DNA of 15,572 nucleotides from Methanoregulaceae archaeon (GTDB taxonomy: Archaea; Halobacteriota; Methanomicrobia; Methanomicrobiales; Methanospirillaceae). Under the pieces are notes generated by a model. That model was not told the DNA's origin and made no database searches. It worked only from the letters and a program-made list of their open reading frames with translations. Each line of letters starts with the position of its first letter. Position 1 is the stretch's first letter. Position numbers and translations under genes: made by a program. This document shows, in pieces, positions 13,980-15,572 of the stretch. The stretch lies in contig JAJRBP010000022.1 of NCBI GenBank assembly GCA_028679405.1, positions 1 through 15,572 on the forward strand. Direction: 5' to 3'.

Positions 13980-14921
13980 ATGGATCCATATGATCTGGCG
14001 ACCCGGAATACCGTTGAGGTCGTCACGGAAGAGGAGCTCCGGGATCTTATCGGGCGACCGGTGAAAAGGGTATATGCCGGATACGAGCCGAGCGGCGAGA
14101 TACATCTCGGCCACCTTGTGACAGTCAATAAACTCATGGATCTCAAGGAAGCGGGATTCGAGGTGGTCGTGCTCCTCGCCGACCTGCATGCGTTCCTGAA
14201 CAGGAAGGGAACGATGGAAGAGGTCCGGGATCTGGCTGAGTACAATAAAAGGTGTTTTGAAGGGCTCGGTCTGAAGGGTGTTGAATATGTCCTCGGATCC
14301 GACCTCCAGCTGAAGAGGGAGTACGAGCTCCTCATGCTCCGACTCTCCCAGCAGATAACGCTGAACCGGGCAACCAGGAGCATGGACGAGGTCGGTCGCC
14401 AGATGGACAACCCGATGGTATCGCAGATGATCTACCCGATAATGCAGATGGTGGATATCGCGATGCTGAAAGTGGATGCTGCTGTTGGAGGCATCGACCA
14501 GAGAAAGATCCACATGCTCGCCCGGGAGCACCTGGCTGGCGCGGGGTACCGTTCCCCGGTCTGCATCCATACGCCGATACTCCCCGGTCTCGATGGGAAG
14601 AAGATGTCCTCTTCTATGGGAAATTACATATCGGTGGCCGATTCCGAAGAGAATATCAGGAAAAAATGCGAGAAAGCGTTCTGCCCGCCTGAGTGTGAAG
14701 AGAATGTAATCCTGCAGATCCTCCAGTACCATATCTTTCCGCGGGTTCCGGAAGTAATAATACATCGGCCGGAGAAGTTTGGCGGCGATCGCGAGTTTGC
14801 CAGTTTTGATGACCTCAGCGCTGCGTATACCAGGGGCGAGATCCACCCGCTCGACCTCAAGAGAGCGGCCGCTGAGTACCTGACAGGCATCCTTGCGGAA
14901 GTCAGGGACTACTTGTCCTGA
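13980..14921 (+). CDS. tyrS: Tyrosyl-tRNA synthetase (archaeal type)
   Basis: TyrRS charges tRNA-Tyr with tyrosine. The 313-aa protein has the short archaeal/eukaryotic class I form. The HIGH-like motif is HLGH (42-45) inside EPSGEIHLGH; the second signature is KMSSS (208-212). Tyr-binding residues match the archaeal set: Y32 early, and Y152, Q156 and D159 in the IYPIMQMVD segment. No C-terminal S4 domain is present, as usual in archaea. The gene begins 36 bp after gap, with a weak A/T element near 13949-13956 and no clear ribosome binding site, so a leaderless mRNA or read-through from gap are both possible. Confidence 0.96.
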   Translation: MDPYDLATRNTVEVVTEEELRDLIGRPVKRVYAGYEPSGEIHLGHLVTVNKLMDLKEAGFEVVVLLADLHAFLNRKGTMEEVRDLAEYNKRCFEGLGLKGVEYVLGSDLQLKREYELLMLRLSQQITLNRATRSMDEVGRQMDNPMVSQMIYPIMQMVDIAMLKVDAAVGGIDQRKIHMLAREHLAGAGYRSPVCIHTPILPGLDGKKMSSSMGNYISVADSEENIRKKCEKAFCPPECEENVILQILQYHIFPRVPEVIIHRPEKFGGDREFASFDDLSAAYTRGEIHPLDLKRAAAEYLTGILAEVRDYLS

Positions 14922-14940
14922 CGGGTTGGAGGTTGTCGTA

Positions 14941-15572
14941 GTGGATCGCGAGGCCAGGGAGACCAGGTTCGACAGGGAGCTCGAGCAGCTCGGGATAAGG
15001 ATCCGCGATACGGATCAGCTGAAAGTTCGCGAGAACGTTTTTGACGAGGTTACCCTTCTTGCCCTTTACCGCCTCGCGCACAAGAAATGGATCACGTCAG
15101 TGGGGGGTTCCGTGAGCACGGGGAAGGAGGCAAATGTATTCACGGGCATGAGAGATACGCAGGAGATTGCGATCAAGATCTACCGGATCCGTACGGCAAA
15201 CTTCAACGCAATGAGCTCGTATATCGTCGGGGACCGACGTTTCTCAAAGATCGGCCATTCGAAAAAGGATATCGTCTTTACCTGGACCCAGAAAGAATTT
15301 GCTAACCTTTTGCGGGCTCATGAAGTGGGAGTCCCCGTTCCAAAACCCCTCGTGTGGGACCGGAATATCCTTATCATGGAGTTTCTCGGTATGGGTGGCA
15401 TCGCATACCCCCACCTCAGGAATGCGGATGTTGAGGAACCCTGCGAGGTCTATCATCAGATTCTCTCATATGTTTCCATCCTTTACAAAAAGGCGGGGCT
15501 GGTCCATGCCGACCTGAGCGAGTTCAATATTCTGTACCACGATCGGCCGTTCCTTATCGACATGGGCCAGTC
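14941..15572 (+). CDS. rio1: Rio1-type serine/threonine protein kinase (3'-truncated by window end)
   Basis: Rio1 is an atypical kinase/ATPase needed for late maturation of the small ribosomal subunit. 210 complete codons are present. Seen: the ATP-binding loop STGKEANVF (59-67, typical RIO sequence), the Lys K79 in AIKIYR, the RIO-specific flexible loop (~84-115), the hinge IMEFLGMGG (145-153), the catalytic HADLSEFN (189-196, D191) and the metal-binding D207 in LIDMGQ. The GTG start has GGAGGT at 14928-14933, 7 nt upstream. The gene is 19 nt after tyrS, so probably co-transcribed. SEFN and STGKEANVF place it with Rio1 rather than Rio2. The C-terminal ~50-70 residues lie outside the window. 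Confidence 0.94.
   Translation, partial: MDREARETRFDRELEQLGIRIRDTDQLKVRENVFDEVTLLALYRLAHKKWITSVGGSVSTGKEANVFTGMRDTQEIAIKIYRIRTANFNAMSSYIVGDRRFSKIGHSKKDIVFTWTQKEFANLLRAHEVGVPVPKPLVWDRNILIMEFLGMGGIAYPHLRNADVEEPCEVYHQILSYVSILYKKAGLVHADLSEFNILYHDRPFLIDMGQ

Noticed and set aside
1..15572. Insertion sequence, prophage or integrated element
   Set aside because: No transposase, integrase, phage gene, terminal inverted repeat or att-like duplication is seen; nearly every gene is housekeeping.

Overview
The window looks like chromosomal DNA from a methanogenic euryarchaeon, most likely of the order Methanomicrobiales. That placement is inferred from gene content and gene order, not from a database search. 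The supporting signs are an archaeal AglB oligosaccharyltransferase, a DUF2098-type protein, aIF2-gamma, Rpo7 and Spt4, a DUF359 dephospho-CoA kinase, a Kae1-Bud32 fusion, type II archaeal GAPDH, a short archaeal TyrRS, Rio1, TATA-box promoters and GGAGGTGA-type ribosome binding sites. Coding density is high. No IS element, prophage, CRISPR array, rRNA or tRNA is visible.

Layout: (1) 65-3990, plus strand: aglB, a histone-deacetylase-family hydrolase that starts 1 nt after aglB ends, then a small DUF2098-like gene behind a 14-bp perfect palindrome. (2) 3991-4363: a 373-bp gap with two tandem copies of a ~103-bp repeat and the tail of a third; each full unit holds a stem-loop followed by a T-rich tract. 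(3) 4364-9976: a tightly packed plus-strand information-processing cluster: aIF2-gamma, PIN-domain protein, Rpo7, Spt4, GTP-dependent dephospho-CoA kinase, rps24e, rps27ae, Kae1-Bud32 and an XTP/dITP pyrophosphatase. Genes overlap or nearly touch, and five of the nine probably start at TTG or GTG. A second promoter lies before rps24e. (4) 9977-10793: a Cys-rich YkgJ-like putative metal-cluster protein, preceded by three consecutive hairpins and a possible 30-codon leader ORF. (5) 10803-12807, minus strand: a small Met/His-rich protein, an AlkA-type DNA glycosylase and a GNAT acetyltransferase. (6) 12924-15572, plus strand: type II GAPDH (apparently leaderless), TyrRS and the 5' part of a Rio1 kinase, cut by the window end.

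Functionally the core is translation and transcription: initiator tRNA delivery (aIF2-gamma), RNA polymerase stalk and elongation (Rpo7, Spt4), small-subunit proteins (S24e, S27ae), tRNA t6A modification (Kae1-Bud32), tRNA charging (TyrRS) and 40S-type subunit maturation (Rio1, possibly the PIN protein). Around it are nucleotide-pool cleaning and DNA repair (RdgB/HAM1, AlkA), CoA synthesis, central carbon metabolism (GAPDH) and surface-protein N-glycosylation (AglB). I found no obviously new multi-gene system. The least explained parts are the tandem repeat upstream of aIF2-gamma, the hairpin-rich leader of the YkgJ-like gene, the operator-like palindrome before the DUF2098 gene and the Met/His-rich small protein.
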